The notes beneath the pieces are model-generated. The model saw only the letters and a list, made by a program, of their open reading frames with translations. It was not told the DNA's origin and made no database searches. A program made the position numbers and the translations under genes. Below are positions 32,956-40,498 of a stretch of 56,193 nt of DNA, piece by piece. The stretch's first letter is position 1; the number at the start of each line of letters is the position of its first letter. This DNA comes from a candidate division FCPU426 bacterium (GTDB lineage Bacteria; Oederibacteriota; Muellerivitia; Muellerivitales; Muellerivitaceae). The DNA lies in contig PLZG01000023.1 in the NCBI GenBank assembly GCA_003152075.1, positions 1 to 56,193 of the forward strand, written 5' to 3'.

Positions 32956-33077
32956 CTCTTATCGAGAGTGGCGGAGGGACAGGCCCTATGAAGCCACGGC
33001 AACCAGATTCCCTATGGGGATTGTTAGGTGCCAATTCCTGCTCCGGTCTTTAACTTTGAACCGGAGTAAGATGAGAG
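32956..33077 (+). promoter_or_regulatory. SAM-I (S-box) riboswitch
   Basis: It contains the S-box core: P1 CTCTTATC (from 32956) pairing with GATGAGAG (33070-33077), AGAGTGGCGGAGGGAC, GGCCCTATGAAGCC, CGGCAACC and the P3 region TTGTTAGGTGCCAATTCCTGC. A P4 hairpin (CTCCGG / CCGGAG) follows. Binding SAM stabilises P1. GAGATGG (33075-33081) can otherwise pair with CCATCTC (33103-33109) in the terminator, acting as an antiterminator. High SAM should therefore switch the downstream operon off. Confidence 0.96.
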
Positions 33078-33094
33078 ATGGAAAACCAAATTTA

Positions 33095-33131
33095 AAAGGC
33101 TTCCATCTCACGATGGAGGCCTTTTTTTATT
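33095..33131 (+). terminator. Riboswitch-controlled intrinsic terminator
   Basis: AAAGGCTTCCATC (33095-33107) pairs with GATGGAGGCCTTT (33112-33124), one G-U wobble, loop TCAC, then a T-rich tract. This is the expression platform of the S-box. Confidence 0.93.
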
Positions 33132-33171
33132 TTTGATAAGGCCCCAGCGGAGAGCGGAAGGGGAGAAGCGG

Positions 33172-34401
33172 ATGAGTTGGGTAAAATCGTTGAAATGCCG
33201 GGAATGCGGCCAGGAATACGAGAAAACCGCCAAATATGTTTGCGAGTTTTGTTTTGGCCCCCTGGAAGCGGCCTATGACTATGAAAAAATAAAAAAGGAT
33301 ATTTCCCGGGAAAAAATCGCCTCCCGTCCCCTGAATATCTGGCGTTACCGGGAGCTTCTTCCGGTCGAGGGAACCACCTACAACACCTTGGAAGAGGGCT
33401 ATACGCCGCTCATCCGCGCCGACCGGCTTGGGAAAGAACTGGGCCTTTCCAACCTCTATATCAAGAACGATTGCGCCAATCCGACCCACTCTTTCAAGGA
33501 CCGCGTGGTGGCGGTAGCTTCCACCCGGGCCCTGGAACTGGGCTTTGACACCTTGGCCTGCGCCTCCACGGGCAACCTGGCCAACGCTGTTGCGGCTTAC
33601 GGCGCCAGGGGTAAGCTTAAGCGCTACGTTTTTATTCCCTCTGACCTGGAAAAAGGCAAGGTCATTGGATCTTTGATATACGATCCAAACCTGATCGGGG
33701 TGAAGGGTAATTACGACGACGTGAACCGCCTCTGCAGCGAGATCGCGGGTAAATACAAATGGGCTTTCGTCAATATCAATATGAGGCCCTATTACGCCGA
33801 AGGTTCCAAGACCTTGGCTTTCGAGACGGCCGAGCAATTGGGGTGGAAGGCCCCGGATCAGGTGGTGGTGCCGGTGGCTTCTGGGTCACTCCTGACAAAA
33901 ATTTGGAAAGGCACTCAGGAATTCATCAAGGTTGGTCTTATTCCCGACAAGAAAATGCGGGTCTTCGCGGCCCAGGCATCGGGTTGTTCGCCGGTCACCA
34001 CGGCTTACAAGGCCAAGACCGACACTTTCCGACCGGTGAAACCCAATACTATCGCCAAATCCCTAGCCATCGGCAATCCGGCTGACGGATATTATGCCCT
34101 CAAAACTATCTCGGACACCGATGGAGGGGCCGAAATGGCCACCGACGAGGAAATTGTCGAGGGCATTAAGTTATTAGCCAGGACCGAGGGAATATTCGCT
34201 GAGACGGCCGGGGGTGTGACCGTGGCTTGCTTGAAAAAACTGGCTGAGTCGGGCGCCTTGAATCCCAAGGCGTTAACGGTGGCCTATATCACGGGTACAG
34301 GTCTTAAGACCCAAGAAGCGGTGGCGGACCATTTGAAAAGCGTCACGGTTATTCAACCCAACATGGAAGCGTTTGAGGCGGCTCATTTAGTGCCGGCTTG
34401 A
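33172..34401 (+). CDS. Threonine synthase-like PLP enzyme with zinc ribbon, SAM-regulated
   Basis: 409 residues from ATG 33172 with GGGGAG upstream. An N-terminal zinc ribbon (LKCRECGQEYEK and YVCEFCFGP) precedes a fold-type II PLP domain: EGYTPLIRADRLGKELG, NPTHSFKDRVVAVAS with the PLP lysine, CASTGNLANAVAAYGARG and VPVASGSLLTKIWKG. This is the archaeal/plant-like class of threonine synthase. It is a paralogue of the operonic thrC at 25258. As the first gene after a SAM riboswitch in an operon with sulfur-carrier and cysteine-synthase genes, it may instead use O-phosphohomoserine to make homocysteine, or serve the methionine branch. That functional shift is inference. Confidence 0.85.
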   Translation: MSWVKSLKCRECGQEYEKTAKYVCEFCFGPLEAAYDYEKIKKDISREKIASRPLNIWRYRELLPVEGTTYNTLEEGYTPLIRADRLGKELGLSNLYIKNDCANPTHSFKDRVVAVASTRALELGFDTLACASTGNLANAVAAYGARGKLKRYVFIPSDLEKGKVIGSLIYDPNLIGVKGNYDDVNRLCSEIAGKYKWAFVNINMRPYYAEGSKTLAFETAEQLGWKAPDQVVVPVASGSLLTKIWKGTQEFIKVGLIPDKKMRVFAAQASGCSPVTTAYKAKTDTFRPVKPNTIAKSLAIGNPADGYYALKTISDTDGGAEMATDEEIVEGIKLLARTEGIFAETAGGVTVACLKKLAESGALNPKALTVAYITGTGLKTQEAVADHLKSVTVIQPNMEAFEAAHLVPA

Positions 34402-34457
34402 GGCCTGTAAAGCCTCGTTGTTCCTAAAATAATTCAATAAGCGAGAAATTCTTGCCC

Positions 34458-35063
34458 ATGTTTCCCTCGAACCGTGTCCGGCGATTCATGGTGGCTTTGG
34501 CGATTTTAAGCCTGGCGGTTTGGGCCCGCCCCGCGAGGGCTGAAACCAACGTGGATTGGGATTCCTTGAGAGCCGCTTACGCCCTTTACTCGAAAGCTCC
34601 AACCGACACAACCGCCGCAAAGGTATGCTCCTATTTACCTCGTGACCTGGGGTATTCGGCGCCTCCGGTGGCCCGGACGAACCACGCTGAAACTGAGAAA
34701 TTTATTTTGAAGGGCCTGGGGGCATTGGAAGGGCAAATTTTCAGGAGCAAAGCCAATTCGGTGATGCTGGCTTTCAAGCTTTACACTATCGCGGATGGGA
34801 AATTCGCCGAGTCCCTGGATGTCACCCTGGGAAAACTCATCTGCCGCAATCCCAGGCTTTTCCTCCAACAGTTGAAGGCCAACCGCCATTTGGTGGCCCG
34901 GTTAGACACTTTATTGATGAATTATGGGGCCGATTTCGCTGATGATGACCAGGCGCAAGCGGCAGAGTATAGGCATCGCCTGAAGTGCATCCGGAAAGTC
35001 CGTGACAGGGAACTGCAGGACATCAGGGATGAATGCGTGGAGTTCATGGAAGAGAATCCTTGA
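34458..35063 (+). CDS. Exported hypothetical protein
   Basis: About 201 residues from ATG 34458 (a TTG at 34452 is possible). A signal peptide (RRFMVALAILSLAVWARPARA-type) is followed by a soluble, helical mature part with two Cys (VCSYLPRDLG, KLICRNPRLF) and a charged C-terminus. No family recognised. It sits in the SAM-controlled run of genes, 56 bp after the threonine-synthase-like gene and 11 bp before a TPR gene; I see no functional link with sulfur. Confidence 0.65.
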   Translation: MFPSNRVRRFMVALAILSLAVWARPARAETNVDWDSLRAAYALYSKAPTDTTAAKVCSYLPRDLGYSAPPVARTNHAETEKFILKGLGALEGQIFRSKANSVMLAFKLYTIADGKFAESLDVTLGKLICRNPRLFLQQLKANRHLVARLDTLLMNYGADFADDDQAQAAEYRHRLKCIRKVRDRELQDIRDECVEFMEENP

Positions 35064-35074
35064 GGAGTTCATCG

Positions 35075-35521
35075 ATGGGAAAAGTATTTATGTTCTTGGC
35101 ATTCGTTTTAGGAACCGTTCCGTCTTGGGCGACTTCCCCGGAGGATTACTACAACGCCGGAATGGATTTAATGAAACAGAAGGATTACGAGAAAGCCGTC
35201 CAATATTTCCGCGCCGCCGTGGACCAAAGACCGGACTATTGGCAAGCCTATCAATTTCTCGGAGAGGCCTATTACCAATCGGCCAACCGTACCGAAGCAG
35301 TGGTGGCCATGCAGGAAAGCTTACGGCTTCATCCGGACAATTTAGATCTCCGGCAGTTTATGGAAAAGATAAAGAAAAGCAGTCCTTGGATAGCGTCAGG
35401 GTCTTGGAAGGATAAATTACAGCTCTTTTCCATCATTCTTTCCCTTCTGACCCTTGGCTGGACATTTTATTCGACCTCTCGGTACAGACCGAAAAGGAAT
35501 GACGCACCCCCCCGGGGTTGA
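35075..35521 (+). CDS. TPR protein with signal peptide and C-terminal membrane segment
   Basis: 148 residues from ATG 35075 with GAGGAG upstream. It has a signal-like N-terminus (VFMFLAFVLGTVPSWA), then two TPR units (YYNAGMDLMKQKDYEKAVQY; AYQFLGEAYYQSANRTEAVV) and a C-terminal membrane helix (LFSIILSLLTLGWTFY). The TPRs are extracytoplasmic, probably a small scaffold. Its stop overlaps a possible TTG start of the next gene. Confidence 0.75.
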   Translation: MGKVFMFLAFVLGTVPSWATSPEDYYNAGMDLMKQKDYEKAVQYFRAAVDQRPDYWQAYQFLGEAYYQSANRTEAVVAMQESLRLHPDNLDLRQFMEKIKKSSPWIASGSWKDKLQLFSIILSLLTLGWTFYSTSRYRPKRNDAPPRG

Positions 35522-35523
35522 CC

Positions 35524-36276
35524 ATGATCCAAAAGATCGTGGCAATCGGTGGCGGAAAACTGGGATGGGGTCCGGCCAAGTCTGAGGTAACACCTATCAG
35601 CCGTGAAATCATCCGGCTTTCCAACAAGAAGAATCCCCGTTTACTATTCCTGCCCACGGCCACTTCGGACGATCCGGCTTATGTCCGGACGGTCAGAAAC
35701 CACTTTGGGCGGAAAATGGGTTGCCGGGTGGACACTCTTTTTTTGATCAAGGAAAAACCTTCCCGCGCCGAAATTAGCCGAAAAATCCTAAGCGCTGACA
35801 TTGTTTACGTAGGCGGGGGTAATACCCTGCTGATGATGAACCGGTGGAAGAAGCTGGGTGTGGATAAGGTTTTGGGAAAAGCACATCGATTAGGAAAGGT
35901 TTTGTGCGGTCCAAGCGCGGGAGCCATTTGCTGGTTCAGGCAGGGAAATTCGGATTCCCGCAAGTTCCGTAAACCTAAAGCTAAACTCATCAAGGTCACG
36001 GGATTGGGTTTTATTGACGCCTTGGCTTGTCCTCATTATGACGTTGAGAAAGAAAGGAAACCGGAATTGAAGGAAATGATGAAGATGGCTCCCGGGGTCG
36101 CCATCGCCATGGACAATTGCGCCGCTCTTGAGGTGGTGGGGGAAAAGGCCCGGGTTATCGCTTCCAAGCCTGACGCCAATGTCTATCGGGTTTACTGGTC
36201 CGGGGGTAAATACCACCGGGTGAAAATCGAGAAGGGAAGGGGTTGGGGTCTATTAGCGGATTTGATTTTACCCTAG
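35524..36276 (+). CDS. Peptidase E-like (family S51) protein
   Basis: 250 residues from ATG 35524 (TTG 35518 is an alternative overlapping the previous stop). The class I glutaminase-like fold of S51 peptidases is seen in IVAIGGGKLGWG, LLFLPTATSDDPAYV, ADIVYVGGGNTLLMMNRWKK, LCGPSAGAICWF with the nucleophile Ser, and LACPHYDVEKERKPELKEMM with the His. Peptidase E cleaves Asp-X dipeptides; cyanophycinases are related. It lies just upstream of the sulfur-carrier gene whose product needs a C-terminal trim, but S51 enzymes are not known for that reaction. Confidence 0.88.
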   Translation: MIQKIVAIGGGKLGWGPAKSEVTPISREIIRLSNKKNPRLLFLPTATSDDPAYVRTVRNHFGRKMGCRVDTLFLIKEKPSRAEISRKILSADIVYVGGGNTLLMMNRWKKLGVDKVLGKAHRLGKVLCGPSAGAICWFRQGNSDSRKFRKPKAKLIKVTGLGFIDALACPHYDVEKERKPELKEMMKMAPGVAIAMDNCAALEVVGEKARVIASKPDANVYRVYWSGGKYHRVKIEKGRGWGLLADLILP

Positions 36277-36335
36277 AAAAACTGAGCCCTTTTCGGTCAT
36301 AATTCATCGGTCACCTAACTCCAGGAGGATTTTTC

Positions 36336-36623
36336 ATGGCCGTGAAAGTACTGATTCCCACACCCTTGCGGAATTTGACGAACAATCAAGCCGAAGTGAA
36401 CGCCGAGGGCGCCACTGTCGGCGACCTGATCAATGACTTGGGCAAAAACTATAACGGATTGAAGGACCGCATTTGCGACGAAAAGGGCAATATTCGCCGG
36501 TTCGTGAATATTTACTTGAACGAGGAAGACATCCGTTTCCTTCAGGGGGAAGCCACCGCGGTGAAGGCCGGGGATCAGGTTTCTATCGTTCCGGCCATCG
36601 CAGGCGGGCTCAACCTTTTTTAA
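36336..36623 (+). CDS. CysO/MoaD/ThiS-like sulfur-carrier protein with blocked C-terminus
   Basis: A 95-residue beta-grasp protein. It matches mycobacterial CysO from memory over its length: [54 protein letters not shown] and [13 protein letters not shown]. In CysO the chain ends at Gly-Gly, which becomes a thiocarboxylate that gives sulfur to cysteine synthase. Here four extra residues, LNLF, follow the GG, so the tail would have to be cleaved first, as described for QbsE and HcyS. A good AGGAGG precedes the ATG. The partner genes (ThiF-like, cysteine synthase) follow directly. Confidence 0.9.
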   Translation: MAVKVLIPTPLRNLTNNQAEVNAEGATVGDLINDLGKNYNGLKDRICDEKGNIRRFVNIYLNEEDIRFLQGEATAVKAGDQVSIVPAIAGGLNLF

Positions 36624-36671
36624 TTCCCTAAACTTTAATTTTTAATTCTGTTTTAAAAGCAGGAGCTTCCC

Positions 36672-36917
36672 GTGCCCATCATGAAAAAACTCGTCGAGCT
36701 GGATTATCCCAACAACTTGGTAACTGAACCCGTCCTTTCCAAGATAATTAAAAAGTACGACATTACGGTCAATGTCCGCCGGGCCAGCATTACTAAGGGG
36801 TTTGGCTACGTTCAGATGGAAATTGCCGGAGAAGAAAAGGTGGTCAAAGAGGCCTTGGCCGAACTTTCAAGTCAGGGCATTGACGTCAATCCCATCGAAA
36901 AAGATGTCGTCGAGTAA
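36672..36917 (+). CDS. Stand-alone NIL domain protein
   Basis: 81 residues from a GTG at 36672 with GGAG seven bases upstream. The whole chain is a NIL domain: VELDYPNNLVTEPVLSKIIK, ITVNVRRASITKGFGYVQME and VVKEALAELSSQGIDVNPIE. NIL domains bind methionine at the C-terminus of MetN transporters and also occur in ferredoxin-NIL proteins implicated in homocysteine synthesis. Alone, it could be a methionine sensor or a chaperone for the carrier. Its location between carrier and ThiF-like genes supports a methionine/homocysteine role. Confidence 0.88.
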   Translation: MPIMKKLVELDYPNNLVTEPVLSKIIKKYDITVNVRRASITKGFGYVQMEIAGEEKVVKEALAELSSQGIDVNPIEKDVVE

Positions 36918-36922
36918 TTTTT

Positions 36923-37525
36923 ATGGCGACACCGGATTTGAACGAGCGATTTTCCCGCCAGGTTATTCTTCCCTCGGTCGGGATGGCAGGCCAAAAAAAG
37001 TGGGAATCTTCCACTGTTTTATTAGCGGGCGAGGGCGTTACCCTTCAAGCGGCCCAAAAGGCGCTTGAGTCGACGGGCCTTTCAAAAATCATTGTGGTCG
37101 ACTCCCCGCCATCCCAGCTTTCCTCCTTTTCCTTGGCCATAGTCGTCACTGAAAAAACCGATCTTCGCCGAGAGATAAGCCGGCAATTGCGTGCCCAATC
37201 CAAGCCAACTCTATTTGCCTGGCTTTCCGGAAGTGGATATTCCCTTTTTTTGACGAAGCACCTGAATGGGCAATGTCCTTGCCTGGAGTGTTTTGAGGTG
37301 ATGAATCCCAAGGCTTTTGCTCAGGCCGAACCAACGGTTCAAAGAATTTTAGGGGCAATGGCTGCCTCGGAAGCCCTTCTATGGATTTTAAATGAACAAT
37401 CGCCCCTTGAAGGCCGGGTTTGGATTAATTCTCTCGAAGAAGGAACTTCTTTCAGGCACGAAGTCCGGTCAAGTCCCAAGTGTCCCGCGCTACTTCTTGA
37501 CGAGGGCGTGGTGGTGACCCCGTGA
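36923..37525 (+). CDS. Degenerate ThiF/MoeB-like E1 protein
   Basis: A 200-residue protein. The N-terminus RFSRQVILPSVGMAGQKKW is the typical MoeB/ThiF opening. The nucleotide-binding GxGGxG is replaced by LLAGEGVTLQAAQKALESTG, the D-x-NL-x-R-Q segment is missing, and of the two zinc CxxC pairs only CPCLEC is kept; the second reads PKCPAL. It is shorter than the usual 240-390 residues. It may be an inactive scaffold that docks the carrier. A complete E1-like enzyme is encoded at 45555. It overlaps the cysteine synthase gene by four bases. Confidence 0.8.
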   Translation: MATPDLNERFSRQVILPSVGMAGQKKWESSTVLLAGEGVTLQAAQKALESTGLSKIIVVDSPPSQLSSFSLAIVVTEKTDLRREISRQLRAQSKPTLFAWLSGSGYSLFLTKHLNGQCPCLECFEVMNPKAFAQAEPTVQRILGAMAASEALLWILNEQSPLEGRVWINSLEEGTSFRHEVRSSPKCPALLLDEGVVVTP

Positions 37526-38481
37526 CTTACAACCGTTACCCCCTTGCCACCAATATCACCCACCTGATCGGCAATACACCGCTTTTGAAACTCCAACGCA
37601 TTTCCGAAAATGGCCATGCCCAGATCCTTTGCAAGCTAGAGTTTTATAACCCGGGTGGGAGCGTGAAAGACCGTATCGCCTTGGCCATGATCGAGGACGC
37701 GGAAAAAAGGGGAGTTTTAAAAGCCGGGGGGACCCTGGTGGAGCCCACCAGCGGCAACACGGGCATTGGGTTGGCAATGGTATGCGCCCAAAGGGGATAC
37801 AAACTCATTTTGGTCATGCCAGAGGATATGAGCCAGGAACGTCGAGTACTTTTGAAGGCTTATGGTGCCGAGTTGGTCCTGACTCCCGCCAGGGGTCTTA
37901 TGACCGAAGCGCTCAAAAAAGCCAAGGAGATCAAGGACCAAAATCCCCACTATTTTATGCCCGAACAGTTTGCCAACCGCGCCAATCCAGAAGCTCACAA
38001 AAAAAGCACCGCCCCCGAAATTGAGAAAGATACTGAGGGGAAATTTGATGTCTTTGTGGCGGGTATTGGAACGGGAGGCACGATCACTGGAGTGGGGGAA
38101 TACTTTAAAGAAAAGCGTCCGAAAGTGAAAATCATCGGAGTGGAGCCAACGGCCTCGGCGGTTTTGTCGGGCGGCAAACCCGGGGTTCACCGAATCCAGG
38201 GTATTGGCGCGGGTTTTATTCCCACGGTTTTAAATCGTTCGGTATTGGATGAGGTCATTACCATCGAGGACAAAGAAGCTTTCGCAATGACTAAGCGATT
38301 GGCGAGGGAAGAGGGTTTGCTTTTGGGGATATCCTCAGGCGCCAACGTGGCGGCAGCCCTGAAAATTGCGAAAAAATTCGGCCCTGAGGCGCGAATTGTT
38401 ACTATTTGCTGTGACATGGGCGAACGCTATTTCAGTTTGGAAGATGAGTTTGAAGCTGCCAGCCATACGGATAGTGTTTAA
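37522..38481 (+). CDS. Cysteine synthase (CysK/CysM family)
   Basis: 319 residues from a GTG overlapping the previous stop (GTGA). Fold-type II PLP enzyme with HLIGNTPLLKLQRISENG, the PLP lysine in NPGGSVKDRIALAMIEDA (Lys near 49), the PTSGNTGIGLAMVCAQRGYK substrate loop and FVAGIGTGGTITGVGEYFKE. It makes cysteine from an activated serine and sulfide, or, like mycobacterial CysM, from a carrier thiocarboxylate. Neighbouring CysO-like and ThiF-like genes favour the CysM-type route, but I cannot fix this from sequence. Last gene of the SAM-controlled run. Confidence 0.93.
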   Translation: MTYNRYPLATNITHLIGNTPLLKLQRISENGHAQILCKLEFYNPGGSVKDRIALAMIEDAEKRGVLKAGGTLVEPTSGNTGIGLAMVCAQRGYKLILVMPEDMSQERRVLLKAYGAELVLTPARGLMTEALKKAKEIKDQNPHYFMPEQFANRANPEAHKKSTAPEIEKDTEGKFDVFVAGIGTGGTITGVGEYFKEKRPKVKIIGVEPTASAVLSGGKPGVHRIQGIGAGFIPTVLNRSVLDEVITIEDKEAFAMTKRLAREEGLLLGISSGANVAAALKIAKKFGPEARIVTICCDMGERYFSLEDEFEAASHTDSV

Positions 38482-38508
38482 TCATCTACCAGTTAGCGAG
38501 CCTTGGGA

Positions 38509-38748
38509 TCATCGGCCGCTGCTGTAAAGATCGCCTGCCGCCTGGGCACCTTGAACCGCCGCCGCGGCAGGGGACCCAGCTTTCGCTTCTCCGGGTGTGG
38601 GGGTGGCGTCGGCGGAAGCGGATTGGCTCCCTGGGCCTGACACCATTGGCCATAGAAATATATAGCCTGCATAAAGGGCTCCTGCGAGAATGAATAACAA
38701 AAGGATAGTTTTTAAAGCACCTTCGCCCTTTTGACTTATTGTTTTCAT
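38509..38748 (-). CDS. Small membrane protein
   Basis: 79 residues from the ATG at 38748 with AAAGGAGG just upstream; an upstream in-frame start at 38787 is unneeded. One membrane segment (LKTILLLFILAGALYAGYIF) is followed by a Pro/Ala/Ser-rich extracytoplasmic tail with TPTPGEA. Function unknown. It lies convergent to the cysteine synthase gene and divergent from the methyltransferase. Confidence 0.65.
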   Translation of the reverse strand: MKTISQKGEGALKTILLLFILAGALYAGYIFLWPMVSGPGSQSASADATPTPGEAKAGSPAAAAVQGAQAAGDLYSSGR

Positions 38749-38897
38749 GAAAATCCTCCTTTGCGCGGCATCAACACCACACCCCAATCATACCAAACTG
38801 TTTTATCAGTAAGTTTTTGCTGAATCTCCAAAATGGGTTTTAAACCAAGGAGAATTGTTAAAATGGCCAAGGGATATAGTGCCTGGAAGGATGAGTA

Positions 38898-39641
38898 ATG
38901 AGCGGCTACGGGGAAGATTTCGCTCGATTTTACGACCGGTTTTTCGGGGATTACGCCGAAAAAGCAGCCCCGATTCTCTTGAGATTCTTCGCCTCAAAGG
39001 CGGCTGCCGCCCGGAATCCAAAGGTGCTTGATCTTGGGTGCGGCACGGGACGCCTTGCCTTAAGGTTCCTGGAAGCCGGCTACGAGGTTACCGGCCTCGA
39101 TCTTTCGGCCGATATGTTGGCCCTGGCGGAAATCCGTTGCGCTAAGCATAGAATCAGAGGAGAGGCCGGTTTCATTCAGGGGGACATCTCGGGCTTTGAT
39201 TTGGCAGGCCCTTTCGGCCTCGTTTTTTCCACCTACAACTCTATGAACCACCTAGACCGAAAAGAAAAGTTAAAAGGTTGTTTCGCCTCAGTGAAAAAGT
39301 GCATGGCTAGGGACGGTTATTTTCTTTTCGACTATCATACGGTCAAGGGTCTTCGGGAGTGGGTTTACGCTGAATCCACACAATGGGATGAAGGCCAAAT
39401 GGAGGCCACGGGAACCTTCGAGGAATCCGCCGGAAAGGCTGTCATGCGGCTGAAGGGAAATTTCCAAGGCCGCTCCATGGACGAATCCTTGTCCAATTAT
39501 ACCTTTCCCTTGGAAAGTATCGCCGGGTGGCTGAAGGAATCGGGATTCGCTCAGGTGATTTTTGCGAATATGGAAAACTTGGAATTGCCAATAGCTGATC
39601 CGGAAGGGCAAAAACGTGTTGTAGTGATCGCGACCCTATAA
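38898..39641 (+). CDS. Class I SAM-dependent methyltransferase
   Basis: A 247-residue protein. The SAM-binding motif I is VLDLGCGTGRLALRFLEAGY, motif II is VTGLDLSADMLALAE, and FGLVFSTYNSMNHL follows (post-II/III). The C-terminal half has IAGWLKESGFAQVIFANMEN, typical of small-molecule methyltransferases of this type. Substrate unknown. Its end overlaps the convergent miaE end by a few bases. Confidence 0.88.
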   Translation: MSGYGEDFARFYDRFFGDYAEKAAPILLRFFASKAAAARNPKVLDLGCGTGRLALRFLEAGYEVTGLDLSADMLALAEIRCAKHRIRGEAGFIQGDISGFDLAGPFGLVFSTYNSMNHLDRKEKLKGCFASVKKCMARDGYFLFDYHTVKGLREWVYAESTQWDEGQMEATGTFEESAGKAVMRLKGNFQGRSMDESLSNYTFPLESIAGWLKESGFAQVIFANMENLELPIADPEGQKRVVVIATL

Positions 39642-40301
39642 CGTGCCGCTATGAATGCGGGGCCCGGAAGCCTGGGCTTGGATAATTTTGGCTTCTTCTT
39701 CCAACAACTTATCCCAACGGTTTTCCACTTCCCTGGGCGCCAAGACCTTCATGGCCATGTCGACGAATAATTGGTAATGGCCATTTTCCGAAGCGATGAG
39801 ACCAGCATAAAATTTCGAAAGTTCGCTGTCTTTGGACGATTCTGCCAAACGCTCAAATCGCTCGCAGGAACGGGCCTCGATGAGGGCCGAGACCAGAAGA
39901 CGGTCGGCCAGTTCCTGACCTCCCTTACCCTTCCGGACGAGCGTTCTCAAATCCAAGGCATAAGGGTTTTTATGCGACCGGGCCAGGACTCCACCCTTTT
40001 TTTCCAGTAGTTTTAACACCGCTTTGAGATGTGACGTCTCGTCCTGGGCGATGGTGGCGATGGAGGAGAGCCAATGATCCGGGGGGCCGGCGCTGGGCCA
40101 GAGATTCAAAAATTCCAGGGCGTTATTAGCTGCCTTTTTTTCGAGATAGGCCTGGTCGGAAAGCAATTCGAGAGGTTCCAACAGAACCCCCTCGGCCCAT
40201 TCGGGTGGGGTTTGGTAACGCAAGGGAAGGGTTTTAGGAATTCGCACGAGGCCTCTTGGGAAAGTGGGTAGTGTATTAGTTTGGAAAATGTTATCTGTCA
40301 T
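39636..40301 (-). CDS. miaE: tRNA-(ms2io6A37) hydroxylase-like, MiaE
   Basis: A 221-residue ferritin-like diiron protein. Iron ligands are visible as LSDQAYLEKKAANNALEFL (Glu), IAQDETSHLKAVLKLLEKKG (Glu-x-x-His), ALIEARSCERFERLAESS (Glu) and LIASENGHYQLFVDMA (Glu-x-x-His). The motif LIEARSCERFE is diagnostic of MiaE. It hydroxylates the isopentenyl group of ms2i6A37 in tRNA. The ATG at 40301 lies inside a TGTCATTGCGAGG dispersed repeat; a GTG about 20 codons in is an alternative. miaA and miaB are not in the window. Confidence 0.88.
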   Translation of the reverse strand: MTDNIFQTNTLPTFPRGLVRIPKTLPLRYQTPPEWAEGVLLEPLELLSDQAYLEKKAANNALEFLNLWPSAGPPDHWLSSIATIAQDETSHLKAVLKLLEKKGGVLARSHKNPYALDLRTLVRKGKGGQELADRLLVSALIEARSCERFERLAESSKDSELSKFYAGLIASENGHYQLFVDMAMKVLAPREVENRWDKLLEEEAKIIQAQASGPRIHSGTL

Positions 40302-40459
40302 TGCGAGGAGCGTCTTTCATAGGTGTTAGCGACGCGGCAACCTCAGTTTATGGGGGTAATAAATACGCCTTTTGAAGTTGGTTTGACGTTCCGTTTAAAA
40401 GCGAAAATAACCCATGAACTTGGGTTGCTTCGTCACGAAGTTCGTTCCTCGCAATGACA
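40296..40459. repeat. Inverted pair of TGTCATTGCGAGG repeats
   Basis: TGTCATTGCGAGGAG (40296-40310) is mirrored by TTCCTCGCAATGACA (40445-40459). Inner similar words GCGACGCGGCAACCTCAG and GGGTTGCTTCGTCACGAAG lie between. The left arm contains the miaE start codon. Same family as 14241-14390. Confidence 0.8.
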
Positions 40460-40498
40460 AACTGAGACGCTACCGAAAAGTATAAGCTTTTTTCTTTA

